A stretch of DNA of 6,327 nt from an uncultured Pseudomonadota bacterium (GTDB taxonomy: Bacteria; Pseudomonadota; Gammaproteobacteria; Methylococcales; Methylomonadaceae): the NCBI GenBank assembly GCA_903902945.1, contig CAIUWU010000047.1:1-6327 (forward strand). Direction: 5' to 3'. The notes under the pieces were generated by a model that saw nothing but the letters and a program-made list of their open reading frames with translations, searched no databases and was not told where the DNA came from. Shown here piece by piece: positions 1 to 6,063 of this stretch (within the stretch, counting starts at the first letter, position 1; each line of letters opens with the position of its first letter). Made by a program: the position numbers and the translations under genes.

Positions 1-303
1 GATGGTGTGATGCTCGGTCGAGAGGTGTATCACAATCCGTATTTACTGACTGCAGTTGACAGCGTGTTGTTTGGTCAGCCCGAGCAGTTCATCAGTCGCC
101 AGCAGGTGGTTATGGCGATGTTGCCGTATCTGCGTCAGCAGTTGCAGCAAGGTGTGCGCTTAAACAGTATTACCCGTCACATGCTGGGTCTGTTTCACGG
201 GGTTGGCGGCGCCAGAGCCTGGCGACGACACCTGAGCGAGAACGCCACCAGACCCGGTGCTGATGAACGGGTGCTGTTAGCTGCCTTAGAATTTACGGTT
301 TGA
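1..303 (+). CDS. dusA: tRNA-dihydrouridine(20/20a) synthase DusA, C-terminal part (5' end outside window)
   Basis: This is the last 100 codons of a flavin-dependent enzyme that reduces uridine to dihydrouridine in the D-loop of tRNA, using FMN and NADPH in the cytoplasm. The reading frame is open from base 1 and starts with DGVMLGREVYHNPYLL, the end of the TIM barrel where a GR pair helps bind FMN phosphate. The helical C-terminal domain follows, with the DusA-typical stretches ITRHMLGLFHG and GARAWRRHLSENA, which contact tRNA in the family. These match my memory of E. coli DusA nearly position for position, which separates it from DusB and DusC. The protein ends in a TGA at 301-303. No convincing hairpin terminator follows, so read-through into folE is possible. 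The N-terminal catalytic part with its active-site cysteine is not in the window. Confidence 0.95.
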   Translation, partial: DGVMLGREVYHNPYLLTAVDSVLFGQPEQFISRQQVVMAMLPYLRQQLQQGVRLNSITRHMLGLFHGVGGARAWRRHLSENATRPGADERVLLAALEFTV

Positions 304-330
304 TACGGTATACTCGCAGCATTTTTTTTA
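286..330 (+). promoter_or_regulatory. Candidate promoter and T8 initial transcribed region ahead of folE
   Basis: TATACT at 309-314 matches the sigma70 -10 consensus at five of six bases. The best-spaced -35, TTAGAA at 286-291 with a 17-nt spacer, matches only three of six and lies inside the dusA end. The discriminator CGCAGC (315-320) is GC-rich. The predicted start would be near A321, followed directly by eight T residues (322-329). The leader would be about 20 nt and hold the folE Shine-Dalgarno. The weak -35 means an activator or read-through from dusA could be needed. This is a reading by eye, not a measured start. Confidence 0.4.
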
Positions 331-343
331 GCTAGGGGCGGTG

Positions 344-889
344 ATGGAACAATATTTCTCAAAAATTATCGAAGCAATTGGCGAAGACATTAATCGCGAA
401 GGTTTGCGGGATACGCCAAAACGGGCTGCCAAAGCTTTCAAGTTTTTGAACAATGGCTACGAGAAAACCCTGGATGAAGTATTGAATGGTGCCATTTTCC
501 AAGCCGACACCGAAGACATGGTGATTGTGAAAGATATTGAGCTTTATTCTTTATGTGAACATCATTTGCTTCCTTTTATCGGAAAATGTCATATCGGCTA
601 TTTGCCGCAGGGTAAAGTCCTGGGTTTATCGAAACTGGCTCGTATTGTCGATATGTATGGTCGTCGGTTGCAGATTCAGGAGCAGCTGACTCGTCAGATT
701 GCGACTGCGGTTGAGACGGCGATTGATGCGCGCGGTGTGGCGGTAGTTATCGAAGCCAAACATTTATGCATGATGATGCGCGGTGTTGAGAAACAAAATT
801 CGGTGATGACCACCTCTGTGATGACCGGCATTTTCCGTGAAGAAATCAGCACCCGTTCCGAATTTCTGAATCTGATTAACCGAAAATAA
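344..889 (+). CDS. folE: GTP cyclohydrolase I (type IA), FolE
   Basis: The enzyme converts GTP to 7,8-dihydroneopterin triphosphate, the first step of folate (and other pterin) synthesis, as a toroidal cytoplasmic decamer with one zinc per site. The 181-residue product has the N-terminal helical part with REGLRDTPKRAAKAF (18-32) and the zinc motif SLCEHHLLPF with Cys71 and His74. The second metal and catalytic segment is KHLCMMMRGVEKQNS with His140 and Cys142. All three zinc ligands (two Cys, one His) are present, so this is the zinc-dependent type, not FolE2. I prefer ATG 344 over the in-frame GTG at 341, because the Shine-Dalgarno AGGGG (334-338) lies 5 nt before the ATG but only 2 nt before the GTG. 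The length fits the shorter bacterial FolE proteins. hemH begins 1 nt after the stop, suggesting translational coupling. Whether the pterin feeds folate only or also methanopterin-type cofactors cannot be told from here. Confidence 0.96.
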   Translation: MEQYFSKIIEAIGEDINREGLRDTPKRAAKAFKFLNNGYEKTLDEVLNGAIFQADTEDMVIVKDIELYSLCEHHLLPFIGKCHIGYLPQGKVLGLSKLARIVDMYGRRLQIQEQLTRQIATAVETAIDARGVAVVIEAKHLCMMMRGVEKQNSVMTTSVMTGIFREEISTRSEFLNLINRK

Positions 890-890
890 A

Positions 891-1868
891 ATGACAATCA
901 AAACTGCAAAAAAAACCGGTGTATTACTGGTTAACCTGGGATCGCCAGCTTCGACCAAAACCAGTGATGTACGGCGTTTTTTGCGGGAGTTTTTAGGCGA
1001 TCCGCGGGTAGTTAATCTGCCCAGACCCCTGTGGTGGCTGATTCTCAACTTATTCATCTTGCCGTTCCGGCCCAAAAAATCAGCCCATGCCTATCAGACC
1101 ATCTGGACTGCACAAGGCTCGCCGCTGATGGTATTCACCCGACAACTGACAGAGAAGCTGGCGGCCAAATATGGCAGCGAGCAATTGCTGATCGATTACG
1201 CGATGCGCTATGGCAAGCCGGAATTGAAACAGAAACTGCAGGCTTTCAAGCAGGCAGGTGTCGATGAGATCGTGGTATTGCCGCTGTATGCGCAATATTC
1301 TTCCACTACTACTGCCTCGATCTTTGATGTAGTGGCTGATGAACTGAAAGCCGGCTGGCATATTCCCAGTCTGCGTTTCATCAGCGAGTTTCATCGCCAT
1401 CCTGTCTATATCGCTGCGCTGGCCGATTCAATTCGGCAGTATTGGCAACAGCATGGTCAGGCGCAACTGCTGGTCATGTCGTTTCATGGGGTACCGGCTA
1501 TGCTGACCAAGAAAGGCGATCCTTATTTTTATCATTGCCAGACTACTGCGCGCTTGCTGGCCCAAGAGCTGGGTCTGCAGGATCAGCAATGGCGGCTGGT
1601 ATTTCAGTCGCGCTTTGGCAAGGCTGAGTGGCTGAAACCGTATTGTGTCGAAGTGCTGGAGCAACTCCCCGCAGAGGGTTTTGATAACGTTGATCTGGTC
1701 TGTCCGGGTTTTTCGGTGGATTGTCTGGAAACGCTGGAAGAGATTGCTATTACCAACCGGGAGATTTTTCTGGAGGCTGGCGGCAAACAGTATCAATACA
1801 TTCCGGCCTTGAATGACAGCGATGCCCATGTCGAAGTAATGATGGCTTTAATCAACAACGCATCTTAA
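891..1868 (+). CDS. hemH: Ferrochelatase HemH (protoporphyrin/coproporphyrin ferrochelatase)
   Basis: The enzyme inserts ferrous iron into protoporphyrin IX, the last step of protoheme synthesis, at the cytoplasmic face of the membrane. The 325-residue protein opens with the family start GVLLVNLGSPAS (10-21). It carries the signature LLVMSFHGVPAMLTKKGDPY (193-212) with the metal-binding catalytic His199, then FQSRFGKAEWLKPY (238-251). The acidic active-site segment DCLETLEEI has Glu280. The His-Glu spacing of 81 residues equals that of the B. subtilis enzyme as I recall it. The 325-residue length is typical of bacterial HemH. Nothing suggests the C-terminal iron-sulfur extension of animal enzymes, although Cys residues occur elsewhere in the chain. 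There is no recognisable Shine-Dalgarno before ATG 891. The folE stop is 1 nt upstream (TAAAATG), so translation probably depends on ribosomes finishing folE. By gammaproteobacterial context, protoporphyrin is the likelier substrate. Confidence 0.96.
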   Translation: MTIKTAKKTGVLLVNLGSPASTKTSDVRRFLREFLGDPRVVNLPRPLWWLILNLFILPFRPKKSAHAYQTIWTAQGSPLMVFTRQLTEKLAAKYGSEQLLIDYAMRYGKPELKQKLQAFKQAGVDEIVVLPLYAQYSSTTTASIFDVVADELKAGWHIPSLRFISEFHRHPVYIAALADSIRQYWQQHGQAQLLVMSFHGVPAMLTKKGDPYFYHCQTTARLLAQELGLQDQQWRLVFQSRFGKAEWLKPYCVEVLEQLPAEGFDNVDLVCPGFSVDCLETLEEIAITNREIFLEAGGKQYQYIPALNDSDAHVEVMMALINNAS

Positions 1869-1890
1869 GAAGTGCGGCAGATAATAATCG

Positions 1891-1895
1891 GGAGG
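1891..1895 (+). promoter_or_regulatory. Strong Shine-Dalgarno for the MutS-like gene
   Basis: GGAGG lies 4 nt before ATG 1900 in the 31-nt gap after hemH. It is the best ribosome binding site in the front operon and fixes the start of the MutS-like gene. No promoter-like pair was seen in this gap. Confidence 0.75.
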
Positions 1896-1899
1896 CAGC

Positions 1900-3492
1900 A
1901 TGCAACAAACTCTATTGGAAAGCTGGGCTGGTCAGTGGCCTAATCCGCGTGTCAGCAAGCCATTGCCAACCGGCGAAGGCGTGCTGGATCCGGGGGCTTT
2001 TAATGCTATCGAAGTGGATGAGCTGTTTGATAATGTCAATTATGCTGCCACGGTGGCTGGGCAGTCGGTGCTATATCGCTCGCTGGCGCAGCCGCTGGAT
2101 GATGCCGATGCGATCAAAGCCAAGCAGGATGCGGTGTTGGAAATTCGTGACAATCCGGCGGTGCGAGCCAATGTCGAGAACATTCTGACCAATGCTGCCA
2201 ACGAGGAAGAACGCCTGTATTTGTTGTTGTTTGGTGAGTTTCTCGGCGGCATGGGCACTGCCCGCGAGAAACATCAGATCGAAGGCTATGGCTATAAGCA
2301 ATATCGCCGTGGTGTGGGTTTTGTAAGCAATCTGGTAGCGGCGTTGCAAAATTCGGGTGTGCCGCAAACTGCTTATTTGCAAAGCGTCTACAACAAGATA
2401 GGTAGTTTTGCTGACAGCAATGATTACGCCTTAATGACCGGGCCGGTTTATAACAGCGAAAAAGGCCTGCAAAGTAAGGCTGAATGGCAAAGTTCGCTGT
2501 CACCAGCAATGATTTTTCGCCCGCAGCTGTTCAAGCCGTTACTGATTGGTTTGGTGCTGGCTTCGCTGTGGGCCTTGTCGAAGTTTGTGTCGGTCGATCT
2601 CTTTAATGTCGGACGAGATGGCTTGTCGATAGGCTCGGTGTTTCTGTTTCCGTTGTTGCTGGCCTATATCCCGCTGATCGGCGGTTATGATCGTGATCAT
2701 TGCATTATCCCGTTGCGCGATATTTATAAAAATTCTTCGGCGCTCAGTGAGTTGCTGGAAGGTTTGGGGCAGCTGGATGAGTTGATGGCCTTTATCAAAT
2801 ACGCGGAAGCCTATGGCAGTGAGACGGTGTTGCCGGAACTGCACAACGGCGAACAGCATCAAATACGCTTGCGTGGTGCTAAAAACCCCATTCTGGGTCA
2901 CAAGCATCCTGACTATGTCGGTAATGATTTTGAGTTGTCCGATCAGCGTTTGGTCTGCATTACTGGTCCGAACAGCGGTGGTAAGACCGCCTTTTGTAAA
3001 ACCGTGACCCAGATTCAGATTCTGGCGCAGATTGGTTGTTATGTGCCAGCGCAGACGGCTCAACTGACTGTTGCTGATCGCGTGTTTTATCAGGCGCCGG
3101 AAATCAGTCATCTCGATGACGGTGAAGGCCGTTTTGGTACCGAGCTGAAGCGTACCCGGGATATTTTCCTGGCGACCACTGCCAAAAGTCTGGTGGTGCT
3201 GGACGAAATGGCCGAGGGCACCACCTTTGAAGAAAAAATGCAGTCTTCGATGGATGTGCTGGATGGTTTTTACCGTAAAGCCAATAGCACCATTCTGATT
3301 ACACATAATCATCAGCTGGTCGACGTGTTCGTCAAACGCGGCATCACTATGACCCGGCAGGTCGAATTCGCCGATGAACTGCCAACCTTCAAGTTGGTCG
3401 AAGGTATTTCCCGCGTCAGTCATGCCGACCGGGTTGCCAAGAAAATTGGTTTTTCCAAACAAGACATTGATAACTATCTGGCTCAATCATGA
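1900..3492 (+). CDS. Membrane-anchored MutS-family ATPase of unknown function
   Basis: The 530-residue protein belongs to the MutS ABC-type ATPases. Residues about 40-100 match the MutS core (domain III): a G-x-x-x-L-x-x-x-L-x-x-P-L run followed by AIKAKQDAVLEI. Two hydrophobic segments at about 212-231 and 244-260 form a probable transmembrane hairpin. The core resumes with GQLDELMAFIKYAEAYGSET (290-309) and VLPEL. The ATPase has Walker A GPNSGGKT (356-363), LAQIGCYVPA (375-384), a signature loop GEGRFGTELKRT (408-419), Walker B LVVLDEM with Asp435 and Glu436, and the H-loop ITHN with His469. The C-terminus (SHADRVAKKIGFSKQDI, 507-523) resembles the MutS dimer-contact end. There is no room for the mismatch-recognition domain with its Phe-x-Glu motif, nor a Smr nuclease domain as in MutS2. 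The usual GRGTS after Walker B is replaced by AEGTTF. Both ends should be cytoplasmic. ATP binding is well supported. A role in mismatch repair is not, and function is unknown. The stop overlaps purT by 4 nt. Confidence 0.9.
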   Translation: MQQTLLESWAGQWPNPRVSKPLPTGEGVLDPGAFNAIEVDELFDNVNYAATVAGQSVLYRSLAQPLDDADAIKAKQDAVLEIRDNPAVRANVENILTNAANEEERLYLLLFGEFLGGMGTAREKHQIEGYGYKQYRRGVGFVSNLVAALQNSGVPQTAYLQSVYNKIGSFADSNDYALMTGPVYNSEKGLQSKAEWQSSLSPAMIFRPQLFKPLLIGLVLASLWALSKFVSVDLFNVGRDGLSIGSVFLFPLLLAYIPLIGGYDRDHCIIPLRDIYKNSSALSELLEGLGQLDELMAFIKYAEAYGSETVLPELHNGEQHQIRLRGAKNPILGHKHPDYVGNDFELSDQRLVCITGPNSGGKTAFCKTVTQIQILAQIGCYVPAQTAQLTVADRVFYQAPEISHLDDGEGRFGTELKRTRDIFLATTAKSLVVLDEMAEGTTFEEKMQSSMDVLDGFYRKANSTILITHNHQLVDVFVKRGITMTRQVEFADELPTFKLVEGISRVSHADRVAKKIGFSKQDIDNYLAQS

Positions 3493-4691
3493 ATATAGGT
3501 ACTCCCTGCAGCGCTGCTGCCACCAAAGCTTTATTACTGGGTAGCGGTGAGTTGGGCAAAGAAATTGCAATTTCCCTGCAGCGCTATGGTGTCGAAGTGA
3601 TTGCGGTGGATCGGTATCAGCATGCGCCGGCGATGCAGGTGGCTCATCGCAGTCATGTGATCGATATGACCGATGCATCGGCGGTTAAGGCGCTGATGGC
3701 TGTCGAACAGCCCGATTATGTGATCCCTGAGCTGGAAGCGATTGCCACCGAGGCGCTGGCCGAACTAGAGCAAGCGGGCGCTGTCACTATCGTGCCCAAT
3801 GCCAGAGCGATACAGCTGACCATGAATCGTGAAGGTATTCGGCAGCTGGCTGCCGAGCAATTGCAGCTGCCGACTTCGAGTTACGCATTTGCCGATACCT
3901 TCGAGCAGCTTCAGGCGGCGGTTGAAGGTGGTATCGGTTATCCCTGTTTTATCAAGCCCACCATGTCGTCATCGGGCAAAGGCCAGTCTATGGTCAAGAG
4001 TGCCGACCAGTTACAGTCGGCCTGGGATTATGCCAAGGCTGGTGGTCGTGCTGATACCGGCAAGGTAATTGTCGAAGGTAAGGTGGATTTTGATTTTGAG
4101 ATTACTTTACTCACTGTCCGGGCGCTGAATGCCGACGGGCAGGTGGAAACCCATTTCTGTGAGCCTATTGGTCATGTGCAGGAAAACGGTGATTATCGCG
4201 AAAGCTGGCAGCCCCAGCCTATGGGTGAGAAAGCGCTGCAATTGGCACAGCAGATTGCCGGTAAAGTCACGCAGGCTTTGGGTGGTCTGGGACTGTTCGG
4301 TGTCGAGTTGTTTATCAAAGGTGATCAGGTCTGGTTTAGCGAAGTCAGTCCAAGGCCTCATGATACCGGAATGGTAACCATGGCCAGTCAGCGCCAGAAT
4401 GAGTTTGAACTGCATGTCAGAGCCATTCTGGGTCTGCCGGTCAATGCCGAATTAAACAATGCCGCTGCGAGTGCGGTGATTCTGGGCGGTGTCGATAGTC
4501 GGCGGGTCGCTTATCAGGGCTTGGAGCGGGCATTGGCGATTGCTGATAGCGAAGTGCGTTTGTTTGGTAAACCCGAGTCGTTTGTGCATCGACGTATGGG
4601 TGTGGCGTTGGCGAGTGCTGAAACGGTGGCCGAAGCCAGAGATAAGGCGGTGAGGGCTGCCGGTGCGATCAGTATCAAAAAACTCGATTAA
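3489..4691 (+). CDS. purT: Formate-dependent phosphoribosylglycinamide formyltransferase PurT (GAR transformylase 2)
   Basis: PurT makes formyl-GAR from GAR, formate and ATP in purine synthesis, doing the PurN step without formyl-tetrahydrofolate. The 400-residue ATP-grasp protein aligns almost throughout with my memory of E. coli PurT (392 residues). It has the N-terminal GAR-binding LLLGSGELGKEIA (15-27) and VIPELEAIATEAL (78-90), then NREGIRQLAAEQL. The ATP-grasp loop PTMSSSGKGQ is at 157-166 and VEGKVDFDFEITLLTV at 195-210. The metal site is GVELF with Glu273 and FSEVSPRPHDTGMVT (283-297) with Glu285. The end VRLFGKPES and MGVALA complete the fold. PurK and other ATP-grasp enzymes lack the SPRPHDTGMVT run. 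ATG 3489 overlaps the TGA of the MutS-like gene (ATGA), so coupled translation is likely. In a one-carbon-metabolising host the use of formate would make sense, but that is inference. Confidence 0.97.
   Translation: MNIGTPCSAAATKALLLGSGELGKEIAISLQRYGVEVIAVDRYQHAPAMQVAHRSHVIDMTDASAVKALMAVEQPDYVIPELEAIATEALAELEQAGAVTIVPNARAIQLTMNREGIRQLAAEQLQLPTSSYAFADTFEQLQAAVEGGIGYPCFIKPTMSSSGKGQSMVKSADQLQSAWDYAKAGGRADTGKVIVEGKVDFDFEITLLTVRALNADGQVETHFCEPIGHVQENGDYRESWQPQPMGEKALQLAQQIAGKVTQALGGLGLFGVELFIKGDQVWFSEVSPRPHDTGMVTMASQRQNEFELHVRAILGLPVNAELNNAAASAVILGGVDSRRVAYQGLERALAIADSEVRLFGKPESFVHRRMGVALASAETVAEARDKAVRAAGAISIKKLD
4652..4656 (+). promoter_or_regulatory. Shine-Dalgarno for the transglycosylase, inside purT
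   Basis: GAGGG lies 6 nt before the GTG at 4663, within the purT coding sequence. It supports the GTG over the later in-frame ATG at 4702, which would remove the charged start of the signal peptide. Confidence 0.5.
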
Positions 4692-5274
4692 AGCGGCGCT
4701 TATGCTGGCTGTTGCCGGTGGCGGCCTGTTTGGGGCGCTGTCTGTGTCAGCTGATATTTACAAGCTGGTTGATAGTCAAGGGCATTTTTATTACACCAAC
4801 AGGCCAGCCAGCGGTTTGGATTATCGGCTGATCATTAAAACGCCGCCCAAAACCTATCGACAGGATTTGCGGACTATGCCGGTCAATAAGCAAAAGTTCA
4901 CTGAGTTGGTTAACAAGATCGCTGAACGCCATCAGATGGACCCCAGGCTGATTCATGCCGTGATTCAGACGGAGTCTGCCTACAATCCTAATGCTATTTC
5001 TTCGGCCGGTGCTGTCGGCATCATGCAATTGATGCCCGATACAGCGCGGCGTTACGGCGTGCTCGACCGGTTCGATGTCGAGCAGAATATCGATGCCGGT
5101 ACCCGATATTTGAAAGATCTGCTGGCGATGTTCGATACCAATCTGAAACTGGCGGTTGCTGGTTACAACGCCGGTGAGGGTGCGGTGCTGCGTTATAACC
5201 GCACTGTGCCGCCTTATCCTGAAACGCAGAACTATGTGCAGCAAGTTCTAAGTCTTTACGGACGCAACGGATAG
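4663..5274 (+). CDS. Small secreted lytic transglycosylase with N-terminal DUF4124-like segment
   Basis: This is probably an enzyme that cleaves peptidoglycan glycan strands to 1,6-anhydro-muramyl products in the periplasm. The 203-residue protein begins with a signal peptide: Lys6 and Lys10, a hydrophobic stretch about 11-28, and likely cleavage after SVSA (27-30). The start of the mature part, DIYKLVDSQGHFYYTNRP (31-48), fits the DUF4124 pattern often found at the N-terminus of secreted proteobacterial proteins. The SLT domain spans about 80-200, with catalytic Glu104 in QTESAYNP, the GAVGIMQLMPDTARRYGV run (116-133) and AGYNAGEGAV (166-175). There is no lipobox cysteine, so it should be soluble rather than an MltC/E-type lipoprotein. 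The start is GTG 4663, overlapping purT by 29 nt in another frame, chosen because it gives the charged signal-peptide head. ATG 4702 would cut into the signal peptide. The exact transglycosylase family name cannot be assigned by eye. Confidence 0.9.
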   Translation: MRSVSKNSIKAALMLAVAGGGLFGALSVSADIYKLVDSQGHFYYTNRPASGLDYRLIIKTPPKTYRQDLRTMPVNKQKFTELVNKIAERHQMDPRLIHAVIQTESAYNPNAISSAGAVGIMQLMPDTARRYGVLDRFDVEQNIDAGTRYLKDLLAMFDTNLKLAVAGYNAGEGAVLRYNRTVPPYPETQNYVQQVLSLYGRNG

Positions 5275-5283
5275 CGGCAATAA

Positions 5284-5306
5284 GTGTTGTGGGTTTGACG
5301 CAACAC
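5284..5306. repeat. Inverted repeat GTGTTG/CAACAC spanning the yceD -35
   Basis: A perfect 6-bp inverted repeat (5284-5289 and 5301-5306) is separated by 11 nt that contain the candidate -35 of the yceD promoter. There is no T-run after it, so it is a poor terminator for the upstream operon. It could be an operator for a dimeric regulator, or chance. Confidence 0.35.
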
Positions 5307-5323
5307 GCTGTTACCTGTATCAT
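5295..5323 (+). promoter_or_regulatory. Sigma70-type promoter for yceD-rpmF(-plsX)
   Basis: TTGACG (5295-5300) and TATCAT (5318-5323) each match consensus at five of six bases and are spaced by exactly 17 nt. This is the best promoter seen in the window. A start 6-8 nt after the -10 would fall at about 5329-5331, only 2-4 nt before the yceD ATG at 5333, giving a nearly leaderless mRNA. It lies in the 58-nt gap after the transglycosylase gene, so yceD-rpmF need not depend on the upstream operon. Confidence 0.65.
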
Positions 5324-5332
5324 TTTGCAGTT

Positions 5333-5854
5333 ATGTCAGACAGATTACCCGACCTAATTGACCCATTGATGCTCGCCGAAAGGCGCGCAGTGCTGGCTGG
5401 TGCGATAAATATCGCTGCATTGTCACGGTTGTCTGAAAGCGTCGCTGAAAATAGCGGTGTGGTTAATGTAGATGTACTGTTTAGCAAGCAGGGCAAATCT
5501 GCAGTGGTTTCAGGCAATATCACAGCCAGTCTTAATCTGGAATGCCAAAATTGTTTACAACCGCTGGAGTGGCCGATAGCGCTTTCGTTTAAATTGGCGG
5601 TGGTGTCGTCTTTGCAAGAAGCCGATAAGCTGGATATTGATGCAGAGCCATTACTGTTTAATGGGGAAAAGCTGTCATTCAACCAAATAATCGAAGATGA
5701 AATTTTGCTGGTTCTGCCTGATTTTCCAAGGCATGAGCACGATTGCATCAGTCGCCGCAGCTCACAGGATGCTGACTACGATCAAAACCATACCGAAGCC
5801 AAAGCGGCTAACCCTTTTTCTGTTTTAGCCAAACTTAAAAAAACTGGAGAGTAA
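5333..5854 (+). CDS. yceD: YceD/DUF177 family 23S rRNA accumulation protein
   Basis: Members of this family are encoded next to rpmF in many bacteria and are needed for normal 23S rRNA levels. The molecular action is not settled as far as I know. The 173-residue product starts like E. coli YceD (LIDPLMLAERRAVLAGAI, 8-25). It has the family CxxC motif in LECQNCLQPLEW (C71, C74), the acidic EDEILLVLP (121-129), a later His-x-His and Cys (HEHDC, 134-138) and the family C-terminus NPFSVLAKLK (160-169). Cys71, Cys74 and Cys138 with nearby His could form a metal site, which is inference. ATG 5333 is the only reasonable start. No upstream in-frame ATG, GTG or TTG was seen before the gap, and there is no Shine-Dalgarno. 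The candidate promoter would start transcription only a few bases before it. rpmF follows after 2 nt. Confidence 0.93.
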   Translation: MSDRLPDLIDPLMLAERRAVLAGAINIAALSRLSESVAENSGVVNVDVLFSKQGKSAVVSGNITASLNLECQNCLQPLEWPIALSFKLAVVSSLQEADKLDIDAEPLLFNGEKLSFNQIIEDEILLVLPDFPRHEHDCISRRSSQDADYDQNHTEAKAANPFSVLAKLKKTGE

Positions 5855-5856
5855 AA

Positions 5857-6039
5857 ATGGCAGTACAAAAGAGTAAAGTATCGCGTTCAAGACGCGGTCA
5901 ACGTCGTTCACACGATGCTTTAACCAGCAAAGCTTTATCACAAGATCCAATGACAGGTGAAACTCATCTGCGTCATCACATGACGCCAGATGGTTTTTTC
6001 AAAGGTCGTCAAATCATCGCCAGCAGCGACGAAGAATAA
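5857..6039 (+). CDS. rpmF: 50S ribosomal protein L32 (bL32), zinc-free form
   Basis: L32 is a small basic protein of the large ribosomal subunit. The 60-residue product matches the proteobacterial form closely: AVQKSKVSRSRRGQRRSHDA at 2-21, then GETHLRHHMTPDGFFKGRQI. E. coli L32 is 57 residues, so this one is only slightly longer, with an acidic SSDEE tail. It has no cysteines, so it is the non-zinc (C-minus) type rather than the four-cysteine type common in Gram-positives. Shine-Dalgarno GGAG (5846-5849) sits 7 nt before ATG 5857 and overlaps the yceD end, whose stop is 2 nt upstream. The pairing with yceD upstream and plsX downstream is the conserved arrangement. Confidence 0.98.
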   Translation: MAVQKSKVSRSRRGQRRSHDALTSKALSQDPMTGETHLRHHMTPDGFFKGRQIIASSDEE

Positions 6040-6063
6040 GCGTTTTAAATCCATATCCATCTA

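Noticed and set aside
321..330. T8 tract as the dusA intrinsic terminator
   Set aside because: No GC-rich hairpin precedes the T-run, so a standard terminator is not supported.
341..343. GTG at 341 as the folE start
   Set aside because: It would leave only 2 nt from the Shine-Dalgarno. ATG 344 has a normal 5-nt spacing and gives the expected N-terminus.
2539..3486. Long open frame on the minus strand (315 codons) opposite the MutS-like gene
   Set aside because: The plus strand here has clear MutS motifs through the whole stretch. The antisense product shows no recognisable domain and is best explained as a codon-bias shadow.
1900..3492. Calling the MutS-like protein a canonical mismatch-repair MutS or the MutS2 nuclease
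   Set aside because: It is far shorter than MutS1, lacks the mismatch-binding domain, lacks a C-terminal Smr domain, and has two membrane helices.
3503..3585. 13-bp direct repeat TCCCTGCAGCGCT at 3503-3515 and 3573-3585
   Set aside because: Both copies lie in purT coding sequence in conserved regions and there are no further copies nearby. Probably coincidence of codon use.
4747..5244. Minus-strand open frame (165 codons) opposite the transglycosylase
   Set aside because: The plus-strand protein has a signal peptide and complete SLT motifs. The antisense translation resembles nothing I know and has no ribosome binding site that stands out.
5320..5748. Minus-strand open frame (142 codons) opposite yceD
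   Set aside because: Low-complexity, serine-rich translation opposite a conserved gene. It is a shadow frame.
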